Shown here in pieces: positions 43,762-53,620 of a DNA stretch of 64,000 nucleotides. This DNA is from Chitinophaga filiformis (GTDB lineage: Bacteria; Bacteroidota; Bacteroidia; Chitinophagales; Chitinophagaceae). The notes below the pieces were generated by a model. It was not told where the DNA came from. It worked only from the letters and a program-made list of their open reading frames with translations, and did no database searches. The position numbers and the translations under genes are program-made. The DNA lies in the NCBI RefSeq assembly GCF_900102545.1, contig NZ_FNBN01000007.1, positions 347,506 through 411,505 on the forward strand. Reading direction: 5' to 3'. Position 1 is the first letter of the stretch, and each line of letters begins with the position of its first letter.

Positions 43762-45567
43762 TTACTCCAATGTCTTCTCCCCTTTCACTGTCGCAGCGTC
43801 CAGCTGATGCTGATCCAACACCACAATCACATTCTCACCTTTCTTCAGCCATGGCGCAGGACAATATAGTCTTTTCTGCGGACCGATCTCCCAGTAACGA
43901 CCCAGGTTATGCCCATTTACCCATACCATGCCTTTCTTGAAGTTGGTCATGTCCAGGTAGGTATCACCTGTGTTGGTCAGGGTAAAGGTACCTTTAAAGA
44001 ACTCACCTGGCTTTATATCTCCTGACTTAGCAGGTTGCAGCTGCTGTACAAATTCGCTCTTCATTGGCAGACCAAATACTTCCCAGTTCATCAGTGTCAT
44101 ACCGTTCAGGGTCACACGGTCAGTAATCCCCTTACGGTCGATCAGTGCCTGTGCGAAGTTGATACGACCCATGCCTTCCACCAGTATTTCCAGTACAGGA
44201 TCTTTCACGTCTGATTTAGGCAGTTCAATGCTGTGTTCTCCCAGTCGGCGATCAATCTTACCTACATATTGTCCGTTCAGGAATACTGTTGCGTAGTCAT
44301 GTAATTCGACAATATCCAGCTTACCGCTCTTATGACCGACGAGGGTTGTTTTATACACCATGAAGCCATAGTCCTGTCCATAAGCCTCAAAGGTTTTAGG
44401 TTGAACAGACTTCACCGCAGCAGGCAGGTTTTCCCATACGCTGGTGTAAGGCTTCAGTGTGATATCCGGGATAGTGATAGTTGGGATTGCCGCCGGAATA
44501 GCAGGCAGTTTCTTCTTGCTATAAGAGCCGATCGCTTCACGTAATGCCATGTACTTCTCAGTAGCCCCGCCTTGCTCATTTATGGGCGCGTCATAGTCGT
44601 AAGAGGTCAGGTCCGGCTCATACCCCTTACCGCCGGAGTTAGCGCCCGCAGTGAAGCCAAAATTGGTTCCTCCGTGGATCACGTAGAGGTTGAAGGAGCG
44701 TTTTGTATCCATGAGGAACTTCACTTCCTTCACAATGCCTGCCTTATCAGGACGGGCCCATTTCTCTCCCCAGTGTGTCAGCCAGCCGGGATAAGACTCA
44801 CTGCTGAACGATGGCACATCCGGGTTCTGCTTGTTAGCAGCGGCAAAGTCGCCTTCTGAGCTACCGGAATCCAGTCCGATAGCAGCACCCGGTACTGAGC
44901 CTGCTTCCAGTAATGGCGCTGCGGGACCATCCGCTGTATAGAATGGTACGTTAATACCATTCTGTTCCCACAGTTCCTTCAGTTTGTACAGATACTGTTT
45001 ATCGTTACCAAAACTGCCGTATTCGTTCTCTACCTGCACCATCAGGATAGGACCGCCATTGGTTATCTGCAGGCCCTTTACCTGTTCTGCCAGTGCCTTC
45101 ACATAACGCTCAGTGGCTGCCATATACCGCGGGTCCAGGCAACGTACTTTAATGTCAGGAATTCTCAACAGGTACGGCGGTAAGCCACCGAATTCCCATT
45201 CCGCACATACATAAGGCCCCGGACGTAATAACACCCACATGCCTTCTTCCTGTACCAGCTTCACAAATGCGGCGATATCCCTGTTCTCAGAAGCGAAGTC
45301 GAACTTACCCTCCTCCTGTTCGTGATAGTTCCAGAACACATAAGCAGCGATGGTGTTACATCCCATGGCTTTAGCCATTTGAATCCTGTGTCGCCAGTAT
45401 TCTTTCGGGATACGTGCCGGATGCATTTCTCCACTGATGATCTGGTAAGGTTTACCATCGAGCAGGAAGTCTTTTTTTGCGAGGGTGAAAGAGTGCTTAG
45501 ACTGGGCGGATACCGTGGTGGTAAGCGCGCACAGTGCCAATGCGCTCATTACTACAATCTTTCTCAT
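43762..45567 (-). CDS. Beta-galactosidase, glycoside hydrolase family 35
   Basis: 601 residues with a signal peptide (cleavage near TTVSAQ, residue 22). The GH35 signature GGPILMVQVENEYGSFG carries the acid/base Glu182, and SFSSESYPGWLTHWG the nucleophile Glu257. LRPGPYVCAEWEFGGLP is strongly conserved in the family. Two beta-sandwich domains end the protein. It cleaves terminal beta-galactose from oligosaccharides, outside the inner membrane. It is transcribed alone; the GH105-GH97 pair 2 kb away is its only carbohydrate neighbour. Confidence 0.95.
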   Translation of the reverse strand: MRKIVVMSALALCALTTTVSAQSKHSFTLAKKDFLLDGKPYQIISGEMHPARIPKEYWRHRIQMAKAMGCNTIAAYVFWNYHEQEEGKFDFASENRDIAAFVKLVQEEGMWVLLRPGPYVCAEWEFGGLPPYLLRIPDIKVRCLDPRYMAATERYVKALAEQVKGLQITNGGPILMVQVENEYGSFGNDKQYLYKLKELWEQNGINVPFYTADGPAAPLLEAGSVPGAAIGLDSGSSEGDFAAANKQNPDVPSFSSESYPGWLTHWGEKWARPDKAGIVKEVKFLMDTKRSFNLYVIHGGTNFGFTAGANSGGKGYEPDLTSYDYDAPINEQGGATEKYMALREAIGSYSKKKLPAIPAAIPTITIPDITLKPYTSVWENLPAAVKSVQPKTFEAYGQDYGFMVYKTTLVGHKSGKLDIVELHDYATVFLNGQYVGKIDRRLGEHSIELPKSDVKDPVLEILVEGMGRINFAQALIDRKGITDRVTLNGMTLMNWEVFGLPMKSEFVQQLQPAKSGDIKPGEFFKGTFTLTNTGDTYLDMTNFKKGMVWVNGHNLGRYWEIGPQKRLYCPAPWLKKGENVIVVLDQHQLDAATVKGEKTLE

Positions 45568-45671
45568 TGAGCCTGTAAACTTGAGTGAGGAAGTAAAATA
45601 GGAAATGTGACTGTCATAATAAAAAGGTTGGGAAGATTGTTGGGAGATGAGTGAAAATAATATTGATTATC

Positions 45672-45720
45672 CTCCGGGGAGCGTTATCTGCATGAAGCAT
45701 GGTACCATTATTCCCCGGAG
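45672..45720. repeat. Inverted repeat downstream of the RHS-like gene
   Basis: CTCCGGGGA (45672-45680) and TCCCCGGAG (45712-45720) form a 9-bp stem with a 31-base loop. No U-run. The rest of the gap 45568-45829 holds nothing I can name. Confidence 0.4.
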
Positions 45721-45829
45721 ATCATTCATATCAGGATGGTTCCCCCTGACAAGCATTTCAAAGAAAACAAGGCCGCGGAACCAGCAGGCGCTGAAAATGC
45801 AGACGGTATCATCCCTGCTGCACCTGAAG

Positions 45830-48800
45830 TCATCTCCCTACAGCCCCCTGATACTGGTATTCCATCTGCTTCAATATCTTTCCATCCTGGTCTTTTATCG
45901 TCACCAACCGGCCATCACTATCATACCCGTAATAACTGGTTTTATTCCCTTCATTACAGATACTGGTCACTCCCACCATTGGCTCATACGTATAAGTGAT
46001 CGCAGCCCCATCCGCTGGATAAAGACGCAACTCATCAATGAGTCCCGCGCCACTGACAGTTACCGCCGGCTGACCACTTATTTTATGTTCATAACAGGTC
46101 CAGCCATTAGTCGTCTCCCCTTTCAGCGGATAACCAGCTACCGTTCCTGTAATACTATATGGCGCCGCATTTTTTGTCCAGTAAGATACCGTATAACTTT
46201 TAGCGGTTGTCAATCCTGTTTTAGTGATCGCTCCCGCTGCCAGGTTATAACAATTCTTCCCGGTGATAGTTGTCGCATCCGGAACAGCAGCGCCGGTATA
46301 TGTCCAGTTCCCTTTTCCATCCGCTTCAAAGCCAGCATAAGCAACGTCTGCCTGCCGGGCATTCCTGAACTGTGCTACCATGTAATTGCCGTTGTAATCC
46401 CATATATAAGCACTCAGATCACTTCCTTGCTTTTCAGCTTCAGTGATATTGTAACCTGCATCATATTTATGCGCTGTTACCTTTAACACATAAGCCGCGC
46501 TCTTCGTGATACCATTGCCTGACACTGCCGACGGCACAAAGGTTCCCGGAAGAAGGTCCGTTTCGGCGTCATACTGTTTGTCAAATACTACTACCGGGCC
46601 GGATGCTGTAGTAAGCGACTTATACGCCATATAAGTTGCCTCTCTTGTCTGCAATACCTGCGACGCCAGTTTCCGCTGTTCATACGATTCAACAGGCAGA
46701 TGCATATTGGCGGCCTGCATATTTTTGATCGCTTGTGCTTCTGTCGTGAGCGTTCCGGCCGGCAGTGTATAATCAAGCGGATAACGCACAATCGTACTCA
46801 GCTCTGTTCCATCGGAAATCTTTGTGATAATCTTACTTGTCTGTAGATGCAATACATTATCATAAGAAAACGCTTTTGAAGAAGTAAGTACCCTTGAAGG
46901 AACATCCATATCATACACTTCTGTTACCGTAGAATCCAGGTGGAACCATTCTGAAGGATACAACCAGTTCTTTCCTCCTGCGAAAACAGGTTTATCACTT
47001 TCGAAATTGTCAGTAGGTGCACATGGGTGCTTCACATAGTAGTCAACGGTGCTGCAGGCAAAAGCCGTAAATCCCCTGCTATCCAGGCTATACACGTTCC
47101 GCTCTTTGCTGACAGGCTGCGATAGGTTATTGTACATTGTCTTTGAACGCAGATAACCATTTCTCCAGGCCGGGTTAAATTCTCCCTGAAAGCTCATACT
47201 GTTCTGATAGTTGTAGAGGATGTATCCATTCTGCGCGCTATCTCCCATCTTCTCTTGCACATAAGTATATCCTATATGCGTCCCAGCCCCCAACGATATC
47301 ATACTATTCGAAGATAAACGGATGCCCGTATACATCGCGTAAGCACATCCTGTACCTGTTTGCACAAACTTCACGACGGGCCTGTTGTACATCGGCGTCC
47401 TGTATAATCTTCCGCTTGAATGGGCGGTATCGCCAGGTATTCTGTATGTATATGATTTGACAATATACTTGCCAGCCACAGGCTCCCGGAAGGTCATTCT
47501 TTTCAGGCGGCAACCTCCTATTATTTTATTCGGCGTGGCAGTAGTAGTGCTGCCTACCTTACCACTCAGATTGCCCACTACGGAAAACCCGTTGTCCCTC
47601 ACTTCTGTCATTATAAAATAACGCTGACCACCTTCCAGGTTAAGGTTACTTGTCTGGTTATACTGATTATTCTCATTGTAAGAAAATACAAAAGTGGCCA
47701 CAGCTACTCTGCCAGCACGCCTGTAAACAGTAACACTTCCCGCAGCATGATCTATCTTTGCAGCATCATCTATCGCATTTGCAGGGATATTCAATCTACC
47801 GGTAAATGTGGCGCAAATACCATTTGGATTGGCGACAGGATCAACATAATAATCTGCAGAGCTGTCCCTTTTAAAAGTCGTACTGGTGGGATAAGATCCT
47901 GTCGATCCAATAGTCTTTGTCTGATAAGTAACTACAGGTGGATCGTTATTCACCACGTCATGTGGTTCCCATTCAAAATGAGTATACCCTCCTGTAGGAT
48001 AAGTGATCCTTTCCAGCATACCTGCTGCTGCATAAGCGCCATCCGATTCCCTGTTAGCACCTGTAAAGCGCAAGGTACCCAGCTGTCCCGCACAACTATA
48101 ACAATCCGGCGGCGATGGCCGATCAACACAATTCGTATAAGAAGGGATCAATGTTGTATTGCCATCAGCGCCATTATAATATCCCCAATGATCTTCTCCT
48201 TTGGAGCTTTTAGACGGCAGCATCATTCCATTGTACAATAGGTTATATCGCTGTGCTTTCAGTGTATCCGTACTGTTGCCACCATTGATGTATACACCAG
48301 TTAATTTAAGCCGCTTATTGTCCGTTCCGGTACCATTATTGGTAAAATATCCATACCTGAAACTAATCGTCCGGAGTACTGTTCCTATCTTATTTTTCAC
48401 CATCATTGTATTGATCAGTGGTACCATTCCAGCGTCTCCTACGGCAATATCCTCTCTTGTATTCCAGGAAATATTGAACTCAACACTACCCTGGCTGAAT
48501 GTAACCTTTGTAAGCTGTTTACCACTCAGTGTATTCGTAAAGAAACTATGCGACTCCACTCCTTCCCCATCCCAGGCACCGGTACCACCCTGATAGAATT
48601 CCTGCATGAAACTCTCTCCTCCGCTATTGATATAATGGGTATCTGCATAGGTAAAAACGACAGAATCCGATCTATCCGCAGAGAGGATTTTAGTCAGGTA
48701 CCATCCTACAACATTCATGTTCCCGGCGCCATCCGACTTATTATAACTGCTCTCCGTGGCACCAAAAACATACTTATTGCCATCAGGCGTCACGATATGA

Positions 48801-49378
48801 AATTCATTATTGCTGGCCTTCGTTATCCTGAGATTAGTCATTGGTAATTGCCTGATCTGATCTGCAATAATAAACTTCCCGCTATAGCCGGGGAAATTAT
48901 ACATATAGAGATCAGGCACTCCATCAATCGTGTTCTGCGAAAGAGAATATGCCTGCTGATAATCTACAGGATCCCTGACATCAAAAGCGTTCTCCCTACC
49001 CATCCGATACAGCTGCCAGGTACTGTTATCAGCACTACCGTAAACAGTCCTCGATATCACACCACCCGCATTCAGCGCCCAGCCAAGACCAATATTGGAT
49101 GCCTCCTGACCAACAGTAATACCAGCCGCATGATAGTTCAATGAAACAGGCACTTTAACAAAGGATGTACTGATCTCGTATAACGGAATATTGATCTCGG
49201 GCATGCCGCTAAAACCACTCACAGGAATATCTGTAAACTTCACTAAAGAAGCCGTAGTCGGTGACGGTGCAGACAATCTGGAAAAGGGATCAGGCATAGC
49301 TGGTTGTTGCCCTGATACAACTTTCACAAACAATGTTGCCGCTGCAATTGTGTTAACAATCCATTGATGGTATCTCAT
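45830..49378 (-). CDS. Large secreted RHS/YD-repeat-like protein without toxin domain
   Basis: 1182 residues from ATG 49378 (MRYHQWIVNTIAAATLFVKV, a signal peptide). The N-terminal third has the start typical of Bacteroidota RHS-like proteins (GFSGMPEINIPLYEI, then SNIGLGWALNAGGVISR). A long beta-rich middle follows. A jelly-roll-like part occurs at about 1010-1130 (YTVSYWTKNAAPY), and the end has a single YD-type repeat (YYGYDSDGRLVTIKDQDGKI). The protein ends 12 residues after that repeat (KQMEYQYQGAVGR). There is no repeat core, no autoproteolysis motif and no toxin. Function unknown; probably a surface or secreted protein. Confidence 0.8.
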   Translation of the reverse strand: MRYHQWIVNTIAAATLFVKVVSGQQPAMPDPFSRLSAPSPTTASLVKFTDIPVSGFSGMPEINIPLYEISTSFVKVPVSLNYHAAGITVGQEASNIGLGWALNAGGVISRTVYGSADNSTWQLYRMGRENAFDVRDPVDYQQAYSLSQNTIDGVPDLYMYNFPGYSGKFIIADQIRQLPMTNLRITKASNNEFHIVTPDGNKYVFGATESSYNKSDGAGNMNVVGWYLTKILSADRSDSVVFTYADTHYINSGGESFMQEFYQGGTGAWDGEGVESHSFFTNTLSGKQLTKVTFSQGSVEFNISWNTREDIAVGDAGMVPLINTMMVKNKIGTVLRTISFRYGYFTNNGTGTDNKRLKLTGVYINGGNSTDTLKAQRYNLLYNGMMLPSKSSKGEDHWGYYNGADGNTTLIPSYTNCVDRPSPPDCYSCAGQLGTLRFTGANRESDGAYAAAGMLERITYPTGGYTHFEWEPHDVVNNDPPVVTYQTKTIGSTGSYPTSTTFKRDSSADYYVDPVANPNGICATFTGRLNIPANAIDDAAKIDHAAGSVTVYRRAGRVAVATFVFSYNENNQYNQTSNLNLEGGQRYFIMTEVRDNGFSVVGNLSGKVGSTTTATPNKIIGGCRLKRMTFREPVAGKYIVKSYTYRIPGDTAHSSGRLYRTPMYNRPVVKFVQTGTGCAYAMYTGIRLSSNSMISLGAGTHIGYTYVQEKMGDSAQNGYILYNYQNSMSFQGEFNPAWRNGYLRSKTMYNNLSQPVSKERNVYSLDSRGFTAFACSTVDYYVKHPCAPTDNFESDKPVFAGGKNWLYPSEWFHLDSTVTEVYDMDVPSRVLTSSKAFSYDNVLHLQTSKIITKISDGTELSTIVRYPLDYTLPAGTLTTEAQAIKNMQAANMHLPVESYEQRKLASQVLQTREATYMAYKSLTTASGPVVVFDKQYDAETDLLPGTFVPSAVSGNGITKSAAYVLKVTAHKYDAGYNITEAEKQGSDLSAYIWDYNGNYMVAQFRNARQADVAYAGFEADGKGNWTYTGAAVPDATTITGKNCYNLAAGAITKTGLTTAKSYTVSYWTKNAAPYSITGTVAGYPLKGETTNGWTCYEHKISGQPAVTVSGAGLIDELRLYPADGAAITYTYEPMVGVTSICNEGNKTSYYGYDSDGRLVTIKDQDGKILKQMEYQYQGAVGR

Positions 49379-49695
49379 AGCAGTATGGTTATTTATTGGA
49401 TTTACAGGATTAACTATTATCTGATTTATCTGCAGTAACGACATCATATTCGCCAGGCTACTACTAAAATAATAGCACGCGATTGTCATTATAAGCAAGC
49501 TTATAACGATCACACATTCACATGTACGTTACGTATGGTCAGATTTGAAATGATGATTGCACGCGAACAAAAAGGATTAACAGAAAAAGCGACGTTTATA
49601 CGAAGTAAATAAATTTAGAAACATCCAACAAAAAAAATATTACCACTATTCTTTCAAACAAAAAGAGATTATATCAAACGTAATTTGATGCAATC

Positions 49696-49746
49696 TCAAT
49701 ATCAACCCTCAATATCAACCCTCAATCTCAATCTCAACCTCAAACT
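49696..49746. repeat. 13-bp tandem array (TCAATATCAACCC)
   Basis: Two perfect units of TCAATATCAACCC followed by two or three decayed 12-base units (TCAATCTCAATC, TCAACCTCAAAC). Confidence 0.8.
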
Positions 49747-49788
49747 CCTTCCCTCTGACAAGTTAGCCACCTACCCATTAATAGGAGC

Positions 49789-49961
49789 GCGCAAGTAGCA
49801 CGCGGTTTCAGATGGGAATGTCGGGCCTTCGGCTCTCCGGCGACACGACCGATGCTGCCCAATCTAATTCCAGCCCCTATTCGCTTGACAACGCCAAATA
49901 GTATTCCAGACAGGAGAGGCGCCGACCGACATCCCATACTGAAACCGAAGCTACTTAGCGC
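49789..49961. repeat. 173-bp element with 36-bp inverted terminal arms
   Basis: Left arm 49789-49825 (GCGCAAGTAGCACGCGGTTT, then CAGATGGGAATGTCGGG) pairs with the right arm 49926-49961 with only a few mismatches and single-base bulges. The 100-base centre is not AT-rich and has smaller internal stems. There is no transposase. It could be a MITE-like mobile repeat or a structured RNA. Confidence 0.7.
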
Positions 49962-50021
49962 AAACCGAAGCTACTTAGCGTAAACCGAAGCTACTTAGCG
50001 TAAACCGAAGCTACTTAGCGC
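49942..50021. repeat. 20-bp tandem repeat, four copies
   Basis: Four copies of AAACCGAAGCTACTTAGCGy (y is C or T), the only variation being at the last base of the unit. Each contains the short palindrome GCTA-CT-TAGC. The first copy is the outer end of the right arm of the inverted-repeat element, so the array arose by amplifying that end. Confidence 0.92.
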
Positions 50022-50033
50022 AAAAAAGAAGCA

Positions 50034-50074
50034 TAAAAAAAGAAGTTGTACCAAATTACCTTTGATACAACTTC
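50034..50074 (-). terminator. Terminator of the GMC oxidoreductase operon
   Basis: GAAGTTGTA (50042-50050) pairs with TACAACTTC (50066-50074), with CAAA/TTTG inside after one mismatch. On the minus strand it is followed by seven Us. It lies 20 bases past the stop of the last gene. Confidence 0.85.
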
Positions 50075-50094
50075 CATTATTTCAATTCAACAAA

Positions 50095-51792
50095 CTACAA
50101 ATTACCTTTCTTCAGCTCTCTCACCGCATAATCACACGCCCTCGCCGTCAACGCCATATAAGTAATAGACGGGTTCTGACAAGCAGAAGACGCCATACAC
50201 GCACCATCTGTAATAAATACATTCTTCGCTGCATGCACCTGGTTCCAGCCATTCAGCACTGAAGTCTTCGGATCGCGTCCCATCCTCGCAGTCCCCATTT
50301 CATGGATACAGTGTCCGGGAGGCGGCATACTATCATAAGTACCCACATTCTTCAGCCCCGCAGCTTCCATCATCTCTTTCGCACTCTCCGCCATATCCTT
50401 TCTCATAGCCAGTTCATTCTCTTTGAAAGAACAGTCAATGTCCAGAGTAGGCAGACCGTATTTATCTTTTTTGTCTTTATTCAGCGTTACTTTATTCTCA
50501 TAGTAAGGCAGGTGCTCACCCCATGCACCGACACCGAATGTCCAGGTACCAGGTTCAGAAAGCGATTCCTTGAATGCACCGCCAATACCATCGAAAGAGG
50601 TACCACGATTACGATCAGCGCCTCCCTGGTAACCAAAACCACGCACATAATCAGTACGTTTGGTAGCCGCGTTCACATTACGGAAGCGGGGGATGTAGAT
50701 ACCATTAGGCCTGCGTCCGCTGCTATAATACTCATCCTGGAAACCATCAAACTCACCACCAGCGCCCACGCCGAAATGGTGATCCATCAGGTTATGCCCT
50801 ACCTGCTCACTGTCATTACCAAATCCATTCGGGAAACGGTGGGAAACAGAATTCAGCAGGATAGACGCGGTACCCAATGTAGATGCATTCAGGAATATAA
50901 TATTCGCATAATATTCTATCGTCTGCATGGTATGTGTATCCAGTATCTTCACGCCGGTAGCCTTACCTTTCTGCTCATCATAGATCACTTCCAGCACAAC
51001 AGAATCAGGCCGCAGGGTCATATTCCCTGTTTTGGCTGCCGCCGGCAATGTTACCCCATTGCTGCTGAAATAACCCGTAAAAGGGCATCCGCGGGCGCAA
51101 AGATTACGGAACTGGCAAGGCCCTCTGTCGTTATGTTTCTCGGTCACATGGGCCACACGACCGATGGTCATGATACGGTCCTTGTATTGTTCTTTGATCC
51201 TGCCGGCTACATGTTTCTCCAGGCAGTTCATTTCCATCGCCTTGAGAAACTTCCCGTCGGGCAACTGTGGCAGCCCTTCTGCCTGTCCGCTGATACCGAT
51301 ATATGTCTCCACATAATCATACCAGGGCTCAATATCTTTATAACGGATCGGCCAGTCAACACCGAAACCGTCTTTCGCATTCGCTTCAAAATCAAGATCG
51401 CTCCAGCGGTACACCTGGCGGCCCCACATCAGGGAACGTCCGCCTACGTGATAGCCACGGAGCCAGTTGAATGGTTTAATCTGATTGTATGGATTTTCTT
51501 TGTCGTTTACCCAGAACTGCTGTGTTGCTTCGTCAAAAGCATAACACTGACTTTGTATGGGATGATTCTCCTTCTGTTCTAATGTCTGGTTAAGGCGGTG
51601 CTGGAACTCCCAGGGTGCCTTCATAGCGGTGGTGTAATCCTTTATATGTTCTACATTACGGCCACGTTCAAGCACCAGTGTTTTCAATCCCTTCTCACTC
51701 AGCTCCTTTGCTGCCCATCCACCACTGATACCTGAGCCAACCACAATAGCATCATAGGTATTTTCTTTCTCCGCTCTAATGTTGAGATGCAT
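50095..51792 (-). CDS. GMC-family oxidoreductase, second copy
   Basis: 565-residue flavoprotein, paralogue of its upstream neighbour with the same length and order of motifs. FAD-binding VVGSGISGGWAAKEL (about 16-30), RGCPFTGYFSSNG with a cysteine pair (NLCARGC), and the GMC end HEMGTARMGRDP. A final segment holds ACQNPSITYMALTARA. The family oxidises alcohols or sugars, passing electrons to a membrane carrier or cytochrome. Together with the subunit-3-like protein it may form a sugar or polyol dehydrogenase; substrate unknown. Last gene of the operon, 81 bases after the first copy. Confidence 0.93.
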   Translation of the reverse strand: MHLNIRAEKENTYDAIVVGSGISGGWAAKELSEKGLKTLVLERGRNVEHIKDYTTAMKAPWEFQHRLNQTLEQKENHPIQSQCYAFDEATQQFWVNDKENPYNQIKPFNWLRGYHVGGRSLMWGRQVYRWSDLDFEANAKDGFGVDWPIRYKDIEPWYDYVETYIGISGQAEGLPQLPDGKFLKAMEMNCLEKHVAGRIKEQYKDRIMTIGRVAHVTEKHNDRGPCQFRNLCARGCPFTGYFSSNGVTLPAAAKTGNMTLRPDSVVLEVIYDEQKGKATGVKILDTHTMQTIEYYANIIFLNASTLGTASILLNSVSHRFPNGFGNDSEQVGHNLMDHHFGVGAGGEFDGFQDEYYSSGRRPNGIYIPRFRNVNAATKRTDYVRGFGYQGGADRNRGTSFDGIGGAFKESLSEPGTWTFGVGAWGEHLPYYENKVTLNKDKKDKYGLPTLDIDCSFKENELAMRKDMAESAKEMMEAAGLKNVGTYDSMPPPGHCIHEMGTARMGRDPKTSVLNGWNQVHAAKNVFITDGACMASSACQNPSITYMALTARACDYAVRELKKGNL

Positions 51793-51873
51793 AGTCTTAA
51801 ATTAAATTAGGAACCAGGAGTAAGGGTTCCGGAATATTTCCGGTAATCACCCATTCCTGATTCCTAACCGATA

Positions 51874-53571
51874 TTAGATATTTCCTTTCTTCAGTTCTTT
51901 CACCGCATAATCCACTGCCCTGGCAGTCATTGCCATATAGGTCAGCGACGGATTCACACAGGCTGCTGACGTCATACTGGCGCCATCAGTTACAAATACG
52001 TTCTTTACAGTATGCACCTGGTTCCAGCCGTTCAGGATGGAAGTTTTAGGATCGCGTCCCATACGGGCAGTACCCATTTCATGGATCGCCATACCTGGAT
52101 AAGAACCGCCGTCATATGTTTTTACATCTTTCAGACCGGCAGCTTCCAGCATTTCCGCTGCATCATTCATCATATCCTTACGCATCTTCATTTCATTCTC
52201 CTTGAATTCTGCATCGAATTTCAATACCGGTTGTCCCCAGTCATCCTTCACAGATGTATCCAGCGTTACTTTGTTGTCTTCATATGGCAGACACTCTCCG
52301 AAACCACCCAGTCCCATGCTCCAGTAGCCAGGTTCAGACAGTCCGTCTTTGAAGTCTTTACCCACACCCATTTCAGCAATACCACGCTGCCAACCACCAC
52401 GGCTGGCGCCTCCCTGGTAACCAAAACCGCGGAGGTAATCACGTTTATCGCTGCCGATGTTACGGTAACGTGGAATGTAAATACCATTCGCACGGCGGCC
52501 AAAGAAGTACTTATCGTCAAAGCCTTCAGCACGACCGGATGCGCCGGTACGGAAGTGGTGGTCCATCAGGTATTTACCCAGTACACCACTATCGTTGCCT
52601 AGACCATTCGGGAAACGGCTGGAGATAGAGTTCATCAGTACGAAGGTAGTACCCAGTGTAGAACCATTCACGAAGATGACCTTCGCGTAATATTCAGTCA
52701 TCTGTTTGCTATGCTTGTCAATCACACGCACGCCTGTAGCCTTGCCCAGCTTCTCATCGTAAATGATAGAGTTCACGATACTGTCCGGACGCAGGGTCAG
52801 GTTGCCAGTGGCCACAGCTGCCGGCAGTGTGGATGACTGTGTGCTGAAGTAAGCGCCGAACGGACAGCCCCTGCTACACAGGTTACGGAACTGACATTGC
52901 GTACGGCCTGGTAATGGCTGCGTGATGTTAGCCACACGGCCCATGGTCATTTTACGACCGGCGAAAGCCTTCTCTATTTTCCCCTTCACATCTTTCTCTA
53001 CACAGTTCATTTCCATGGCAGGCATGAACAGGCCATCAGGCAATTGCGGCAAACCTTCTGCCGAACCACTGATACCTGCAAATTTCTCTACATAATCGTA
53101 CCATGGCGCCAGGTCTTTATAACGGATCGGCCAGTCGATCGCAATACCATCTTTCAGGTTCGCTTCAAAATCGATATCGCTCCAACGGTAAGACTGACGG
53201 CCCCACATGATGGATTTACCACCTACGATGTCAGGACGGTACCAGTCAAAACGTTTCACTTCATTATATGGGCTTTGAGAGTCGTTGATCCAGTATTTCT
53301 CGTTGTGCTCACTATATGGATAATCGCGGCTCAGTTTAGGATGCGTTTCACGCTGATCAATGGTAATACGTCCGCGATGTTTAAATTCCCAGGGATCTTT
53401 TGTGGCAGTTTCGTAATCCTTAACGTGCTCTAATTTTTTTCCTCTGTCCAGCATTAATACTTTGAGACCTTTCTCGGTGAGCTCTTTGGCAGCCCATCCA
53501 CCGCTTACGCCGGAGCCAACTACGATTGCATCATACGTGTTCTGCTCCTGAGCTTTCATATTCAGATTCAT
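51874..53571 (-). CDS. GMC-family oxidoreductase, first copy
   Basis: 565 residues, beginning MNLNMKAQEQNTYDAIVVGS, with FAD-binding VVGSGVSGGWAAKEL. NLCSRGCPFGAYFSTQ and HEMGTARMGRDPKTSILNGW carry the same motifs as the neighbouring copy. It follows the gluconate-dehydrogenase subunit-3-like gene by 49 bases and precedes the second copy by 81 bases, so all three form an operon. Family knowledge: these gluconate/sorbose/2-keto dehydrogenase flavoproteins work with a small Tat-exported subunit. No c-type cytochrome subunit is encoded here. Confidence 0.93.
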   Translation of the reverse strand: MNLNMKAQEQNTYDAIVVGSGVSGGWAAKELTEKGLKVLMLDRGKKLEHVKDYETATKDPWEFKHRGRITIDQRETHPKLSRDYPYSEHNEKYWINDSQSPYNEVKRFDWYRPDIVGGKSIMWGRQSYRWSDIDFEANLKDGIAIDWPIRYKDLAPWYDYVEKFAGISGSAEGLPQLPDGLFMPAMEMNCVEKDVKGKIEKAFAGRKMTMGRVANITQPLPGRTQCQFRNLCSRGCPFGAYFSTQSSTLPAAVATGNLTLRPDSIVNSIIYDEKLGKATGVRVIDKHSKQMTEYYAKVIFVNGSTLGTTFVLMNSISSRFPNGLGNDSGVLGKYLMDHHFRTGASGRAEGFDDKYFFGRRANGIYIPRYRNIGSDKRDYLRGFGYQGGASRGGWQRGIAEMGVGKDFKDGLSEPGYWSMGLGGFGECLPYEDNKVTLDTSVKDDWGQPVLKFDAEFKENEMKMRKDMMNDAAEMLEAAGLKDVKTYDGGSYPGMAIHEMGTARMGRDPKTSILNGWNQVHTVKNVFVTDGASMTSAACVNPSLTYMAMTARAVDYAVKELKKGNI

Positions 53572-53620
53572 GGAATTCTTGTTTTTTTGTTGACATACTT
53601 ATTCTCTTCCTTACAAGGAC

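Larger units (their letters stand above)
49379..50094. other. 716-base gap holding repeat elements only
   Basis: No credible gene. It contains the leader of the RHS-like gene (right of 49379), the TCAATATCAACCC array (49696-49746), the 173-bp inverted-repeat element (49789-49961), the 20-bp tandem array (49942-50021) and the terminator of the GMC operon. A 65-codon minus-strand frame at 49740-49937 lies inside the inverted repeat and is not believed. Confidence 0.6.

Noticed and set aside
45830..46200. RHS toxin tip
   Set aside because: The protein ends 12 residues after its only YD repeat; no toxin domain or immunity gene is present downstream.
49740..49937. Minus-strand 65-codon ORF (starts MGCRSAPLLSG)
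   Set aside because: It lies inside the 173-bp inverted-repeat element; the repeat structure explains the open frame better than coding does.
49942..50021. Possible CRISPR array
   Set aside because: The 20-bp units are directly adjacent with no spacers and there are no cas genes.
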